Of a stretch of DNA of 64,000 nucleotides, positions 8,894 to 20,536 are shown piece by piece. The stretch is from Acinetobacter cumulans. GTDB lineage: Bacteria; Pseudomonadota; Gammaproteobacteria; Pseudomonadales; Moraxellaceae. The position numbers and the translations under genes are program-made. Positions within the stretch are counted from its first letter, which is position 1. Each line of letters starts with the position of its first letter. Where the stretch lies: positions 2,480,001 through 2,544,000 of the forward strand of contig NZ_CP035934.2 of NCBI RefSeq assembly GCF_003024525.3. The letters run 5' to 3'. The notes beneath the pieces are model-generated. The model was not told the DNA's origin, searched no databases, and saw only the letters and a program-made list of their open reading frames with translations.

Positions 8894-9376
8894 ATGAAAA
8901 TTCGTATTTTGACCATTGGCCAAAAAATGCCTGCTTGGGTACTTACTGGATTTGAAGATTATTTCAAACGTATTCAGCCTTTTGTACAAACGCAGATTAT
9001 TGAATTGCCTATGGCAAAACGAGGCAAAAACGATTCTGAAGCTGACATTTTAAAATACCGCCAAATTGAAGGTGACAGTATTTTAAATGCAATGAAGCAC
9101 AATGAAGTACTCATTGCTTTAGAAGTCGGTGGCCGTGAGTTCAGTACAGAAAAGCTGGCAGAAACCATGAAAGGATGGATGCTTGAAGGCAATGATATTG
9201 TGTTGGCGATTGGTGGGCCAGATGGACACTCTGAGGCCGTGCGTAAGGCTGCTGCATGGCATTGGTCGCTTTCAAAGCTCACCCTGCCTCACCCAATGGT
9301 ACGCGTGATGCTGATTGAACAACTTTACAGAGCCATGAGTATTAATAATAACCACCCTTACCATCGTGCAGGTTAA
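8894..9376 (+). CDS. rlmH: 23S rRNA (pseudouridine1915-N3)-methyltransferase RlmH
   Basis: A SPOUT-class methyltransferase that methylates pseudouridine 1915 in helix 69 of 23S rRNA. The product is 160 aa, close to the family's ~155. The start 'MKIRILTIGQKMPAWV' is typical, and the knotted SAM-binding C-terminal half shows 'VLAIGGPDGHS' and the closing 'MLIEQLYRAMSI..HPYHR'. The gene is complete and sits between a divergent peptidase gene and ygiD with no sign of an operon. Confidence 0.95.
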   Translation: MKIRILTIGQKMPAWVLTGFEDYFKRIQPFVQTQIIELPMAKRGKNDSEADILKYRQIEGDSILNAMKHNEVLIALEVGGREFSTEKLAETMKGWMLEGNDIVLAIGGPDGHSEAVRKAAAWHWSLSKLTLPHPMVRVMLIEQLYRAMSINNNHPYHRAG

Positions 9377-9503
9377 TTTCACTTAAATTCAACTGTCATT
9401 TTTACACACTTATTCCTGTGTAGAATCATGTTATAAAGATTCACTTTTTCATTTTGGGCATGTAAATGTACATGCCTAAATTTATTTAGGGCATATCTCT
9501 CCT

Positions 9504-10280
9504 ATGAAGCTACAGACTTTGCCTGGCTTATTCATTTCTCATGGCTCTCCAATGTTAGCCATCAATCCCGAGCAAATTGGGCCTGCACTCGAACGCCTGA
9601 GTCTTAACCTACCAAAGCCCAAAGCCATTATTGTGATGTCGGCCCATTGGGAGAGTAAAGATATAGAAGTCAGTACAGCTTCACGTCCTGAAACATGGCA
9701 TGACTTCCGTGGCTTTCCGAGCGAACTCTATGAGATACGCTATCCAGCGCCCGGTCAGCCTGAGCTTGCTGAGCATATTTTAGAACTACTGGCTCAAGCA
9801 GGATTTGAAGCGCATGCCAATAACACACGTCCACGTGATCACGGCGTGTGGATGCCTTTGCTACACATGTACCCAGAAGCAGATATTCCACTCATTTCTA
9901 TTTCATTGCCAATGAACTTATCCGCTGAACGAATTTATAAGATTGGACGCGCTTTAGCGGTGCTGCGTGAACAGCAAATTTTACTGATTGGTTCTGGCAG
10001 TATTACCCACAATTTACGTGAAATCGAATGGCAAAATCCTAAGCCAACCACTCCTGAATGGTGCTCAGTATTTCGTAATTATGTCGTGGCTAAATTACAA
10101 CACCATGATTTTGATGCAGTGCTTGATTGGCAAGAGATCCCCTATGTCATGCGTAATCATCCAACCCTAGAACACTTTGCACCACTGTTCTTTGCCATGG
10201 GCACTGGCAACCGTTTTAACATTGTGCATCATAGCTATTCTATGGGCGCTTTAGGACGTGACATTTATCGCTTTGACTAA
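9504..10280 (+). CDS. ygiD: 4,5-DOPA dioxygenase extradiol family protein (YgiD)
   Basis: This belongs to the class III extradiol ring-cleavage dioxygenase superfamily (DODA/YgiD). It is 258 aa, the usual length. Metal-site motifs are 'FISHGSPM' near residue 13, 'VMSAHWES' near residue 48 and 'GSGSITHNL' near residue 170. The E. coli homologue shows zinc-dependent DOPA dioxygenase activity in vitro; the natural substrate is uncertain. It is complete and appears to be transcribed alone. Confidence 0.9.
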   Translation: MKLQTLPGLFISHGSPMLAINPEQIGPALERLSLNLPKPKAIIVMSAHWESKDIEVSTASRPETWHDFRGFPSELYEIRYPAPGQPELAEHILELLAQAGFEAHANNTRPRDHGVWMPLLHMYPEADIPLISISLPMNLSAERIYKIGRALAVLREQQILLIGSGSITHNLREIEWQNPKPTTPEWCSVFRNYVVAKLQHHDFDAVLDWQEIPYVMRNHPTLEHFAPLFFAMGTGNRFNIVHHSYSMGALGRDIYRFD

Positions 10281-10436
10281 TTTAAAAGCATTTAATAATT
10301 TATTTTTATATATTAACAAATATTTATTTATGGATACATTTTGATACTTAAATGCCCAAAATGTATCCATTAGTTTATGATTTAATTTATGTATTCTAAA
10401 TTCTGTTATTTAAATCAATTATTTGTAGACTAAAAT

Positions 10437-11210
10437 ATGAAATTAAAATTTTTAGCCATTGCTCTTTTTCCACTCACACTGGCTGCCTGCCAAACCGCTG
10501 ATCTACAAAAAGCAGGAGATCTAGCCGTGTCTGTATTACAACAGCAAAATGCAAGTAAGACTTTAAGTTCATACCAATGGAGCACCAATACAGGTTCAGA
10601 AAAGCCTTTGGTTTTAAATTTCCTGAATAATGGTACGCTTGGTATTTCAACCAGCTGTAATAACTTAAGTACAAGCTGGAAAGCTGAAAATAATACGATT
10701 GTTACAGGGAATATGGCCGCTACAATGATGGCTTGCCCACAAGACCGTATGCAACAAGAAGGCATTGCAAGTCAAATTTTTGATGGCGGTAAAACCGCAT
10801 TTTTATTCAATTTAAATGACATCAATGCGCCGACCCTAACGCTGACAGCAAAAAATGGTAAGCAGTATGTTTTTACTGGAAAAATGACACCTGAAACGAA
10901 ATACCAAACTCAAGCTGAAACCATCTTTTTAGAAATCAGCCCTGAAACCAAACAATGCACAGGCGTTGCACGACAAACTTGTTTACAAGTGCGTGAAATT
11001 AAATATGCAGAAAATGGGATAAAAACCCAAGTTGATAAAGACTGGACATTGTTCTACGACCAAATTGAAGGCTTTCAACACAGCCCAAATGAGCGTCAGA
11101 TCATCCGTATTAAACGTTATGAGCTGAAAAACCCAGCTGCGGATCAATCTAAATATGCCTATATCTATGATATGGCTGTAGAGCGTGAAGCGGTAAAAGG
11201 CACGCTATAA
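10437..11210 (+). CDS. META/HslJ-domain lipoprotein with C-terminal DUF4377
   Basis: The N-terminus is a lipoprotein signal with lipobox 'LAAC' (Cys19). Residues ~40-145 form a META/HslJ domain ('NNGTLGISTSCNNLSTSW', 'AATMMACPQDRM'). The last ~100 residues match DUF4377 ('TCLQVREIKYAENG', 'IEGFQHSPNE'). META-domain proteins occur at the envelope and HslJ is linked to stress and novobiocin resistance in E. coli; no biochemical role is certain. A bidirectional terminator separates it from gdhA on the other strand. Confidence 0.8.
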   Translation: MKLKFLAIALFPLTLAACQTADLQKAGDLAVSVLQQQNASKTLSSYQWSTNTGSEKPLVLNFLNNGTLGISTSCNNLSTSWKAENNTIVTGNMAATMMACPQDRMQQEGIASQIFDGGKTAFLFNLNDINAPTLTLTAKNGKQYVFTGKMTPETKYQTQAETIFLEISPETKQCTGVARQTCLQVREIKYAENGIKTQVDKDWTLFYDQIEGFQHSPNERQIIRIKRYELKNPAADQSKYAYIYDMAVEREAVKGTL

Positions 11211-11291
11211 GCTTTAAGCATCGCTGAAGCAGTAACGAATATAGGATTCACCCTACTTCGCGCATATCAAGCTTTGGCTTTTAAAGCGCAT

Positions 11292-11323
11292 AAAAAAACC
11301 GAGGCATTAGCCTCGGTTTTTTT
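11292..11323. terminator. Bidirectional terminator between the META lipoprotein gene and gdhA
   Basis: The stem aaaaaaaccgaggc / gcctcggttttttt has A and T runs on both sides and lies between two convergent genes, so it can stop both. Confidence 0.92.
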
Positions 11324-11343
11324 AATTCGAACTTGCGTAGAAC

Positions 11344-13020
<1,677 letters not shown>

Positions 13021-13821
13021 ATGAACACTCAATTTTCCCTTATCCAAAGTATCGATGCCTTGTTACCACAAACCCAGTGTGGCTTATGTGGTCACCGCGA
13101 TGGTTGCTTACCTTATGCCAAATCGATTGCGGAAGGTGAAGATGCCAACAAATGTGTTCCAGGTGGTCAGCCTGTTGCTGATGCACTCGCCAGTTTGTTA
13201 GGTCGTGACAAACTGACCGCTGAAGAAAGTGTTTGGCCAACACAGAGCGATGGTCGCCCACAACGAATGAAAGCCGTTATTCGTGAAGATGAATGTATTG
13301 GTTGCACCAAATGTATTAGTGCCTGCCCAGTAGATGCCATCATTGGCTCTGGCAAACTGATGCATACCATTTTGACCGATTTATGCACAGGTTGTGAACT
13401 ATGTATTCCACCCTGCCCTGTAGACTGCATTGATTTGGTCGAAGATTTACAAAATGTTCCGACAGACCTTATTCGTATTGCTGAGCAAAATGATTTACGT
13501 GATCGTTATTACTCACACATTCAACGTGAAGAAAAGCGTCGTGTAGATCGTAAAGGGCCTGTTGTTCGTGCTGAAATTGATACTGCTCTTTTTGCTCAAT
13601 TTTCTGCGCAATCTACCGCTATGCCTGACATACAAGTGGCTGAAAAACCTGAACCAGTTGCGGTTAAACTGGATGCAAAAACCACGATTGAATTAGCTAA
13701 AATTCGCACACAAATTAAGAAGTTAGAAAAACAGCTTAGTGTGCGTGAGGATGCCAATAAACGCCAAATGCTTGAGCAACTAACTGCACAACTCAATGCA
13801 TTGCAAGGAGCATCTGCATGA
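13021..13821 (+). CDS. rsxB: RsxB/RnfB-like iron-sulfur electron transfer protein
   Basis: The ATG at 13021 gives 266 aa. The N-terminal 4Fe-4S domain has '[23 protein letters not shown]'. Two ferredoxin clusters follow: '[12 protein letters not shown]' and '[12 protein letters not shown]'. A Glu/Lys/Gln-rich coiled tail ends the protein. RsxB is normally part of the membrane Rsx/Rnf complex, but the usual N-terminal membrane anchor is not obvious in this product and no rsxACDGE genes are adjacent. It overlaps nth by ATGA, so the pair is probably co-translated, echoing the rsx-nth order in E. coli. It may supply electrons to, or help maintain, a cluster-containing partner; this is inference. 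Confidence 0.85.
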   Translation: MNTQFSLIQSIDALLPQTQCGLCGHRDGCLPYAKSIAEGEDANKCVPGGQPVADALASLLGRDKLTAEESVWPTQSDGRPQRMKAVIREDECIGCTKCISACPVDAIIGSGKLMHTILTDLCTGCELCIPPCPVDCIDLVEDLQNVPTDLIRIAEQNDLRDRYYSHIQREEKRRVDRKGPVVRAEIDTALFAQFSAQSTAMPDIQVAEKPEPVAVKLDAKTTIELAKIRTQIKKLEKQLSVREDANKRQMLEQLTAQLNALQGASA

Positions 13822-14513
13822 CTGTAAAAAACATGACTAAAAAGCAAATTCAGACTTTTTTTGAACGCTTAAGAGCGCAGCGTCCGCACCCAGAAACAGA
13901 ACTCAATTATTCTAATCCTTTTGAATTATTGGTTGCCGTCACGCTGTCCGCACAAGCGACCGATGTAAGCGTAAATAAAGCCACAGATAAATTATTCCCC
14001 GTTGCCAATACTCCTGAAGCCATTTATGCCCTAGGTGTAGAAGGACTCAAAGAATATATCAAGACCATTGGTTTATATAATTCAAAAGCCGAAAATGTGA
14101 TTAAAGCCTGCAAAATGCTCATTGAAAAGCATAACAGTATTGTGCCAAATAACCGTGCCGACCTTGAAGCCTTACCCGGTGTAGGACGTAAAACGGCCAA
14201 TGTGGTGCTGAATACTGCATTTGGCCAACCTACAATGGCGGTAGATACACATATTTTTCGTTTAGGTAATCGTACTGGATTAGCGGTAGGCAAAAATGTG
14301 CTCGAAGTCGAACACCGCTTAGTAAAAGTCATCCCCAAAGAATTTATTGTAGACTCTCATCATTGGCTCATTTTACATGGTCGTTATTGCTGTATTGCAC
14401 GTAAACCCAAATGTAATGAATGCATTGTGTCCGATGTTTGCAACTGGCCAGACCGCTTTGAATTTGGCGCAACCCGCCCCATACAAATCAAAAACAGCAA
14501 AGCTGAACTTTAA
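13818..14513 (+). CDS. nth: Endonuclease III
   Basis: Nth is a base-excision DNA glycosylase/AP lyase for oxidised pyrimidines. The helix-hairpin-helix '[14 protein letters not shown]' carries the catalytic Lys, and the catalytic Asp lies in '[12 protein letters not shown]'. The 4Fe-4S motif C-x6-C-x2-C-x5-C is present in '[17 protein letters not shown]'. At 231 aa it is slightly longer than the E. coli enzyme (211). The start overlaps the rsxB stop (ATGA), and AAGGAG lies just upstream at 13805-13810. Its stop codon lies inside the terminator stem. Confidence 0.96.
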   Translation: MTVKNMTKKQIQTFFERLRAQRPHPETELNYSNPFELLVAVTLSAQATDVSVNKATDKLFPVANTPEAIYALGVEGLKEYIKTIGLYNSKAENVIKACKMLIEKHNSIVPNNRADLEALPGVGRKTANVVLNTAFGQPTMAVDTHIFRLGNRTGLAVGKNVLEVEHRLVKVIPKEFIVDSHHWLILHGRYCCIARKPKCNECIVSDVCNWPDRFEFGATRPIQIKNSKAEL

Positions 14514-14527
14514 GTTCAGCTTTTTTA
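14499..14527 (+). terminator. Intrinsic terminator overlapping the end of nth
   Basis: The stem aaagctgaactt / aagttcagcttt is followed by a T run; the nth TAA is within the loop/stem junction. It also faces the convergent small membrane protein gene. Confidence 0.85.
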
Positions 14528-14549
14528 TGAATGATCCAAAATCAATGGC

Positions 14550-14735
14550 TTATTTATTATTTTGATCTTGTTGTTGTTTAATTTTAGGATGCAATTGGCG
14601 CTCTGGAGCACCTGCTTGTTTTCGTTCTAAAGCTTCTTGCTTACGTACATTTACCAGCATTTTATAACTCATCACAGAAACACCAATAACGACAGCAACC
14701 GTCACCAGCATCATTAAAACAACACCTATTTCCAT
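14550..14735 (-). CDS. Small single-pass membrane protein, hypothetical
   Basis: A 61-aa protein with a hydrophobic N-terminal helix (about residues 4-25) and a highly charged Lys/Arg/Gln tail, so it is probably an inner-membrane protein with a cytosolic tail. It lies downstream of adk on the same strand but after adk's terminator. I do not recognise a family. The frame is between real genes and does not shadow one, which supports it as a genuine small gene. Confidence 0.55.
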   Translation of the reverse strand: MEIGVVLMMLVTVAVVIGVSVMSYKMLVNVRKQEALERKQAGAPERQLHPKIKQQQDQNNK

Positions 14736-14761
14736 GATTTAACCTATTTATCAAAACCAAC

Positions 14762-14793
14762 AAAAAGAGCCCTAATATGACTTAGGGCTCTTT
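14762..14793 (-). terminator. Intrinsic terminator of adk
   Basis: On the minus strand the stem agagccctaa / ttagggctct is followed by a T run, 25 bases after the adk stop. Confidence 0.9.
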
Positions 14794-14818
14794 GAAAGTC
14801 AAAATTCGAAAAATCGAA

Positions 14819-15490
<672 letters not shown>

Positions 15491-15562
15491 TCATTTAAAA
15501 CAATATGTATGACACTGCTCAGCGATGATCAATCAAATTCGATCTTGCTGGCCAGCATCTAA

Positions 15563-16879
15563 TTATAAGAAAGCCACGAACAAATGTATTGTACCAGCGA
15601 TAAAACCAGTTACACCCCCAAGTACAATCAAAATCCATTCATCTTCCTGAAAAGCAGGTCGTAATAGGTTTTGAAATTCTTTTGGCGTTAACTCACGGAT
15701 ACGTTCTTTAAACATTTGAAAGATTTTCTGTGCACGGCTCGCATTAAACGCAGGGTCGCATACAGGCACCATCGTAATTTCTATTGAGCGGTCAATCAAG
15801 TCTGTCTTGAGTTTTGCGTATTCTTTTGGTCCTAAAGACAGCTGTAAAGACGTTCTTACCAATGGTGTTTCCATAATTTCATTAATATGGCGCTTCACAA
15901 TACGGCGCGTTTTGTCTTTTTTAGAACCATACATCATTTCCGTCATAATCGACTTTAAGGTGATTAATTCTTCAGTGACTACACTGGCAAAGACATCAGA
16001 CACTTCTTCTTGGCGCTTCATAAATGCACCTTGAATATTGTAAGTTCCCATACGTGGAATTACAGGTTTAATCCATGGGAATTTGCGCCCCTTGGTCAAC
16101 TCAAAAAACTGTGGATAGCGTACGTAGTGTGGCTCTACAGGGTTAAACACCATCCAAATAGCAATCCAGTTGGTCAAGAAGCCCCAAATGGCTGCCCAAA
16201 ATGGAACTGTCCAATGCCAAGGCACCACAAACCAAACGATCATTTGGAAAATACCAAAGAACATCCCAATAAGTGCACTAATATGCCAAATAAAGTTGAT
16301 CTCTTTTTGGCCTACCTTTAAGAACATGCGTACCATAAGCTTACGATCGCCTTCCATTTGACTGACCACCATGTCGCGCATGTTGACCAGTGACTCAACG
16401 TTCATGGTCAGTTCAGTCACAAGTTCTTTTAAGGTACCCGGCAATTGTTTTTGCGCTTGCGCATAAATTCGACGTTTGATCGAATATGGAAGGTTTTCCC
16501 ACAGCACGGCATTACGATCAATCATGACTTCATCAATGAGATGTTCGAGCTCAAAGCCCACTTGCTCACCAATAATACGCGCCATGTCTTCAGGGTCCAT
16601 CGCATTTAAAAACTCTTGTAGAGAGCCTAATTTTGATAGCGTATTATCGGTAATAATCCCAGAGATACGACCCGCTTTACGTGGCACAATCCCCTGCCAA
16701 CCCACAGGCAATGGACCTACATGGAAACCCCAAAAATTAATTGGGTAAAACACCATTTTTAGCGCCATCCATACATGTGCCCATGTAACAAATGCAGTAA
16801 CAGGGATAATGCTGAGCACGGCCCAAAAATCTGGACGTTGCGTAAAGGTTTGCCATAATTCACTGACGTACTCAAGCAT
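15563..16879 (-). CDS. DUF445 family membrane protein
   Basis: A 438-aa protein that fits the DUF445 family. It has a hydrophobic N-terminal segment (about residues 20-45), two central membrane segments ('ISALIGMFFGIFQMIVWFV' and the following 'FWAAIWGFLTNWIAIWMVF') and a C-terminal one ('WILIVLGGVTGFIAGTIHL'). Long amphipathic helices lie between them. The family signature of a conserved Asn-Trp-Ile/Ala-Ile stretch and 'PYVRYPQF'-like segments is recognisable. Function is not established for the family. It is upstream of adk on the same strand with an ~85-bp gap. Confidence 0.75.
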   Translation of the reverse strand: MLEYVSELWQTFTQRPDFWAVLSIIPVTAFVTWAHVWMALKMVFYPINFWGFHVGPLPVGWQGIVPRKAGRISGIITDNTLSKLGSLQEFLNAMDPEDMARIIGEQVGFELEHLIDEVMIDRNAVLWENLPYSIKRRIYAQAQKQLPGTLKELVTELTMNVESLVNMRDMVVSQMEGDRKLMVRMFLKVGQKEINFIWHISALIGMFFGIFQMIVWFVVPWHWTVPFWAAIWGFLTNWIAIWMVFNPVEPHYVRYPQFFELTKGRKFPWIKPVIPRMGTYNIQGAFMKRQEEVSDVFASVVTEELITLKSIMTEMMYGSKKDKTRRIVKRHINEIMETPLVRTSLQLSLGPKEYAKLKTDLIDRSIEITMVPVCDPAFNASRAQKIFQMFKERIRELTPKEFQNLLRPAFQEDEWILIVLGGVTGFIAGTIHLFVAFL

Positions 16880-16941
16880 GTATCATTTCCATATTTAATT
16901 TTATTAAGTCAATTCTAAAGAGATCACAGAGAATATTGTTA

Positions 16942-17460
16942 CTATAATCCTATACTTATAGTATAGGAGAATTGTAGCTGCGGTTTTGTTTCTGCAGCAA
17001 CAGTGCCATCCTGATTCGTGAGTTTTTCACCCGCACCAATACCCACACTAAATGTGCTGATACGTTCACGGCTCATCATGACATAGGCTAAATCCACACC
17101 ACCGCCTAAGCGACTTTCATAGCTATTATCGACTTTTTTACTGTCAATATGGCCTGCGTATACACCTAGGTAATAACCGTTTTTATCTTTACCTGTAAAT
17201 TGCACTGGGTAGCGAAAACCAACTTGCCCACCTGCAGTATGATCATCATTTAAATATACACCGCCTTTCACATAAGCAATGCCGTATGGATTCACCCATT
17301 CGGTATTTAAATGGATCATTTTTTGCGTAAAACCGACCCCGAGGTTCAATGTCTGCGCATCGCCCTGCTTTAGCTTTGCTTCTGGCAGAAAGCTATTGTC
17401 TTGGGCATAGGCAGCATTGGTCACCAATATGAAAGCTAACAAAGAATAAACTTTGTTCAT
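16942..17460 (-). CDS. Predicted outer-membrane beta-barrel protein
   Basis: The ATG at 17460 (GTGGAAAT upstream) starts a clear signal peptide ending 'NAAYAQDN'. The mature ~150 residues alternate polar and hydrophobic positions, with repeated Gly/aromatic strands ('GGQVGFRYPVQF', 'GYYLGVYAGHI') and end in '..FSYTISIGL', consistent with a small beta-barrel. It resembles YfaZ-type proteins in size and layout, but this is not secure. It is divergent from mrdA. Confidence 0.6.
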   Translation of the reverse strand: MNKVYSLLAFILVTNAAYAQDNSFLPEAKLKQGDAQTLNLGVGFTQKMIHLNTEWVNPYGIAYVKGGVYLNDDHTAGGQVGFRYPVQFTGKDKNGYYLGVYAGHIDSKKVDNSYESRLGGGVDLAYVMMSRERISTFSVGIGAGEKLTNQDGTVAAETKPQLQFSYTISIGL

Positions 17461-17697
17461 TATTTCCACCATCTTCCTTAATTATATTTGTAATAGATTT
17501 CCTATTTTTATGCGATTTGACTTTATCAGAATTATTCGCATCCTTATATACTGGAATTTACCTTTTTCATGTCTGCAAAGTCAAAGTTTAAACAGAACAT
17601 ACGAAACGGACTTTTTTTATTTATCAAAAAAACTGCATTTGCGTTAGAATATTGATCTTCAAATTTCCCTCCAGTTTCTGAGTCAAGCCGATCGCGT

Positions 17698-19749
17698 ATG
17701 AAGCAGCACTTTCCTTTAAAAAATGTACAGCAAGAAAAGCGCATTTATCGCAATCGGGTACTGATTTCAGCGGGTATCGTTATTTTCTTTATGCTGTTGT
17801 TGGTGGTGCGTTATGCCTATCTCCAAATCAGCAGTTATCAAGAGTTTTCAACGGCATCAGATCAAAACCGTATTCGCCTACAGCCTTTAGCACCTGCTCG
17901 TGGTTATATTTATGACCGCAATGGCGTATTGCTGGCAGATAATTATCCAGTATTTTCTGCCACCATGAGCCGTGCAGATATTCCTGATATTGATGACACT
18001 GTTGCACGTTTAATTCCAATTTTAAATTTGACTGAAGAGGATATTGATCGCTTCAAAAGTCGTATTAAAACCTCTAAAAAAACCGAACGTGTGGCACTTA
18101 AACTCAATTTAAATGAAATTGAGATTGCCAAATTTAGTGAAGTTAAATATCAGTTCCCTGGGGTCAATATAGAGACCCAAATGACGCGCTATTATCCACA
18201 TGGCGAACTGTTTGCCCATGTGATTGGTTATGTCGGGCGTATTAATGACAAAGAACTAAAAAGTATTGATAAAGACCTCTACGCGGGGACAAACCTGATT
18301 GGTAAAATTGGGGTAGAAAAGTCTTATGAAGAGTTATTACATGGTTTACCTGGCAATGAATCTGTTGAAGCAGATGCGCACGGAAATGTGTTACGTCATT
18401 TAGGCCGTAAAGATCCTGTTCGCGGTAATGATCTGTTTTTATCTTTAGATTATGGCTTGCAAACCATTGCCTCAGAACAACTGGCGGGGCGCCGTGGTGC
18501 AATTATTGCCATGGACCCACGTACAGGTGAAATTTTAGCGCTCGTGTCTAGCCCAAGCTTTAACCCCAACCTTTTTGTGACAGGGATTAGCAGCAAGGAC
18601 TATAGCGCACTACGTGATAATTTAGATCAGCCACTATATAACCGTGCTGTACAAGGCGCGTACCCACCAGGTTCGACCATTAAACCAATGTTTGGTATGG
18701 GTGGGTTGCACTATAATTTAGTGGATTGGAATACGGCGATTGCCGATCCGGGTTATTTCACTTTACCAGGTGATAGCCACCGCTTCCGTGACCATAAAAA
18801 AACAGGTCACGGTTCTGTGAATATGCATAAAGCTCAAAACGTTTCCTGTGATACTTATTTCTATATCCTGTCGTATCGTATGGGTATTGAAAAAATGAAC
18901 ACTTGGATGCGCCAATTTGGTTTTGGTTCGAAAACTGGCGTAGATTTACCAAGTGAAAGTGAAGGTCTATACCCAAGCCCTGAATGGAAAATGCGTACCC
19001 GTAAGTCAAAATGGCTCAAAGGTGAAACCATTTCAGTCAGTATTGGCCAAGGTGCTTTTACAGCTACACCACTACAACTAGCCATGGCAACCGCAATCAC
19101 AGCCAATCAGGGCGCGCATGTGACTCCCCATGTACTCCGTGACAGTAAAGGCTTTAAAGCCTATAAAGCACACAATGCACCTGATGGCCATATCGAATTT
19201 AATGGTAAGCCTGAAGATTGGATCAAAATGCGTGATGCGATGGTTGATGTAGTGGAAAGCGGTACAGGCCGTGGTATTCGTACACCGATGTATCATATTG
19301 CAGGTAAAACAGGGACAGCTCAGGTTAAAAGTATTGCGCAGGGTAAACGTTACAACGAAGCACTATTAACAGAACGTCAGCTGGACCACGGTTTGTTTGT
19401 GGGCTTTGCACCTGCAGAAAATCCTGAAATTGCGATTGCCGTAGTATGGGAAAATGGTCGTCATGGTGGCTCGGCGGCCCAGTTAGCGCGTCCAATTTTT
19501 GATTATTGGTTATTGCAACGTAAGAAAAACCCTATTCGTCCTGCTAACCATCAAATTAGCGGTGGCCTAATGACTGCTGGTATTAAACCAGGTGAACTGC
19601 CTAGTGGTAGCACTATATTATCTGCGGACCCGAATGCAACGACTCAAAGCAATAGTAACGCAAATAGCCACAATGCAGCACCTGCATCAAGCCCAGTAGC
19701 ATCTGCACCTATTACTGCACCAGTTACACCATCAAACGATGTAGAATGA
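17698..19749 (+). CDS. mrdA: Penicillin-binding protein 2
   Basis: PBP2 is the monofunctional transpeptidase of the elongasome that crosslinks lateral-wall peptidoglycan. It has a single N-terminal membrane anchor (about residues 22-42), a dimerisation domain with 'RGYIYDRNGVLLADNYPVF', and the transpeptidase domain. Active-site motifs are S326-x-x-K in 'PPGSTIKP', SCD (383-385) in place of SxN, and K537-T-G in 'AGKTGTAQ'. The ~70-residue Ser/Ala/Pro/Thr-rich C-terminal tail is low-complexity. Length 683 aa fits Acinetobacter PBP2. rsmD follows 8 bp after the stop. Confidence 0.96.
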   Translation: MKQHFPLKNVQQEKRIYRNRVLISAGIVIFFMLLLVVRYAYLQISSYQEFSTASDQNRIRLQPLAPARGYIYDRNGVLLADNYPVFSATMSRADIPDIDDTVARLIPILNLTEEDIDRFKSRIKTSKKTERVALKLNLNEIEIAKFSEVKYQFPGVNIETQMTRYYPHGELFAHVIGYVGRINDKELKSIDKDLYAGTNLIGKIGVEKSYEELLHGLPGNESVEADAHGNVLRHLGRKDPVRGNDLFLSLDYGLQTIASEQLAGRRGAIIAMDPRTGEILALVSSPSFNPNLFVTGISSKDYSALRDNLDQPLYNRAVQGAYPPGSTIKPMFGMGGLHYNLVDWNTAIADPGYFTLPGDSHRFRDHKKTGHGSVNMHKAQNVSCDTYFYILSYRMGIEKMNTWMRQFGFGSKTGVDLPSESEGLYPSPEWKMRTRKSKWLKGETISVSIGQGAFTATPLQLAMATAITANQGAHVTPHVLRDSKGFKAYKAHNAPDGHIEFNGKPEDWIKMRDAMVDVVESGTGRGIRTPMYHIAGKTGTAQVKSIAQGKRYNEALLTERQLDHGLFVGFAPAENPEIAIAVVWENGRHGGSAAQLARPIFDYWLLQRKKNPIRPANHQISGGLMTAGIKPGELPSGSTILSADPNATTQSNSNANSHNAAPASSPVASAPITAPVTPSNDVE

Positions 19750-19757
19750 GTTGAATT

Positions 19758-20318
19758 ATGAAAAATCAATTACGTATTATTGGCGGAGAGTGGAAACGTC
19801 GCCAACTCCCATTCGCATCGATTGATGGTCTTCGACCAACGCCTGACCGAGTACGTGAAACACTATTTAACTGGCTGATGTGGGATGTGCAAAATGCACA
19901 AGTTTTAGATATTTGCGCAGGCTCAGGGGCTTTGGCTTTTGAAGCGCTGTCTCGGGGTGCAAGCCAAGTTGTGATGATTGAACCTGACCGCAATCAGGCT
20001 CAATTTTTAACCCAAAACCTTGAGTTACTACGTGTGACCAAGGCACAAGCTCAACTCAAAGTGAGCACTGCACAACAAGCCTTACCCAGCTTAAAACAAC
20101 AATTTGATTTGGTGTTTTTAGATCCGCCGTATGGCTTAGATTTATGGCAAGAATTAGCTACTTTAGCGGACCCACTCATTAAAGACCAAGGCTTTATTTA
20201 TGTTGAAGCCGATCGTGATTTAAGCCAACTGACACTCCCTCATACGTGGCATAAAGTTAAAGAAACCAAAGCAGGAACCGTACGTGCAGGCTTATTTCAA
20301 AAAACTGTACCCGCTTAA
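19758..20318 (+). CDS. rsmD: 16S rRNA (guanine966-N2)-methyltransferase RsmD
   Basis: A SAM-dependent enzyme that methylates G966 in the small ribosomal subunit. The 186-aa protein shows the SAM-binding 'VLDICAGSGALAFEALSRGA' (about residues 48-67) and the catalytic 'FLDPPYGLDLW'. The N-terminal 'RIIGGEWKRRQLPF' is typical. It starts 8 bases after mrdA, so probably they share a transcript. A terminator follows. Confidence 0.95.
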   Translation: MKNQLRIIGGEWKRRQLPFASIDGLRPTPDRVRETLFNWLMWDVQNAQVLDICAGSGALAFEALSRGASQVVMIEPDRNQAQFLTQNLELLRVTKAQAQLKVSTAQQALPSLKQQFDLVFLDPPYGLDLWQELATLADPLIKDQGFIYVEADRDLSQLTLPHTWHKVKETKAGTVRAGLFQKTVPA

Positions 20319-20379
20319 ATTTTAGCTTTAGCGCTACTTTAGAACTTTGTGCATTTGCCCGTTCAATAGCTTTCTCCCC

Positions 20380-20406
20380 AAAAAGACGCAATATGCGTCT
20401 TTTTTA
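20380..20406 (+). terminator. Intrinsic terminator after rsmD
   Basis: The stem aaaagacgca / tgcgtctttt is followed by a T run, 62 bases after the rsmD stop. Confidence 0.9.
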
Positions 20407-20536
20407 GTCGTAATCACAAAAGATCCTTTTTGTATTTATATATCCAAGACATATCGTAATTTCAGCTAAGCTTAGGCCAATTGCATTTAAATAAAGTACT
20501 TTTAATTCGCTAAGATAAGCGCCTCAATTAACGTAT

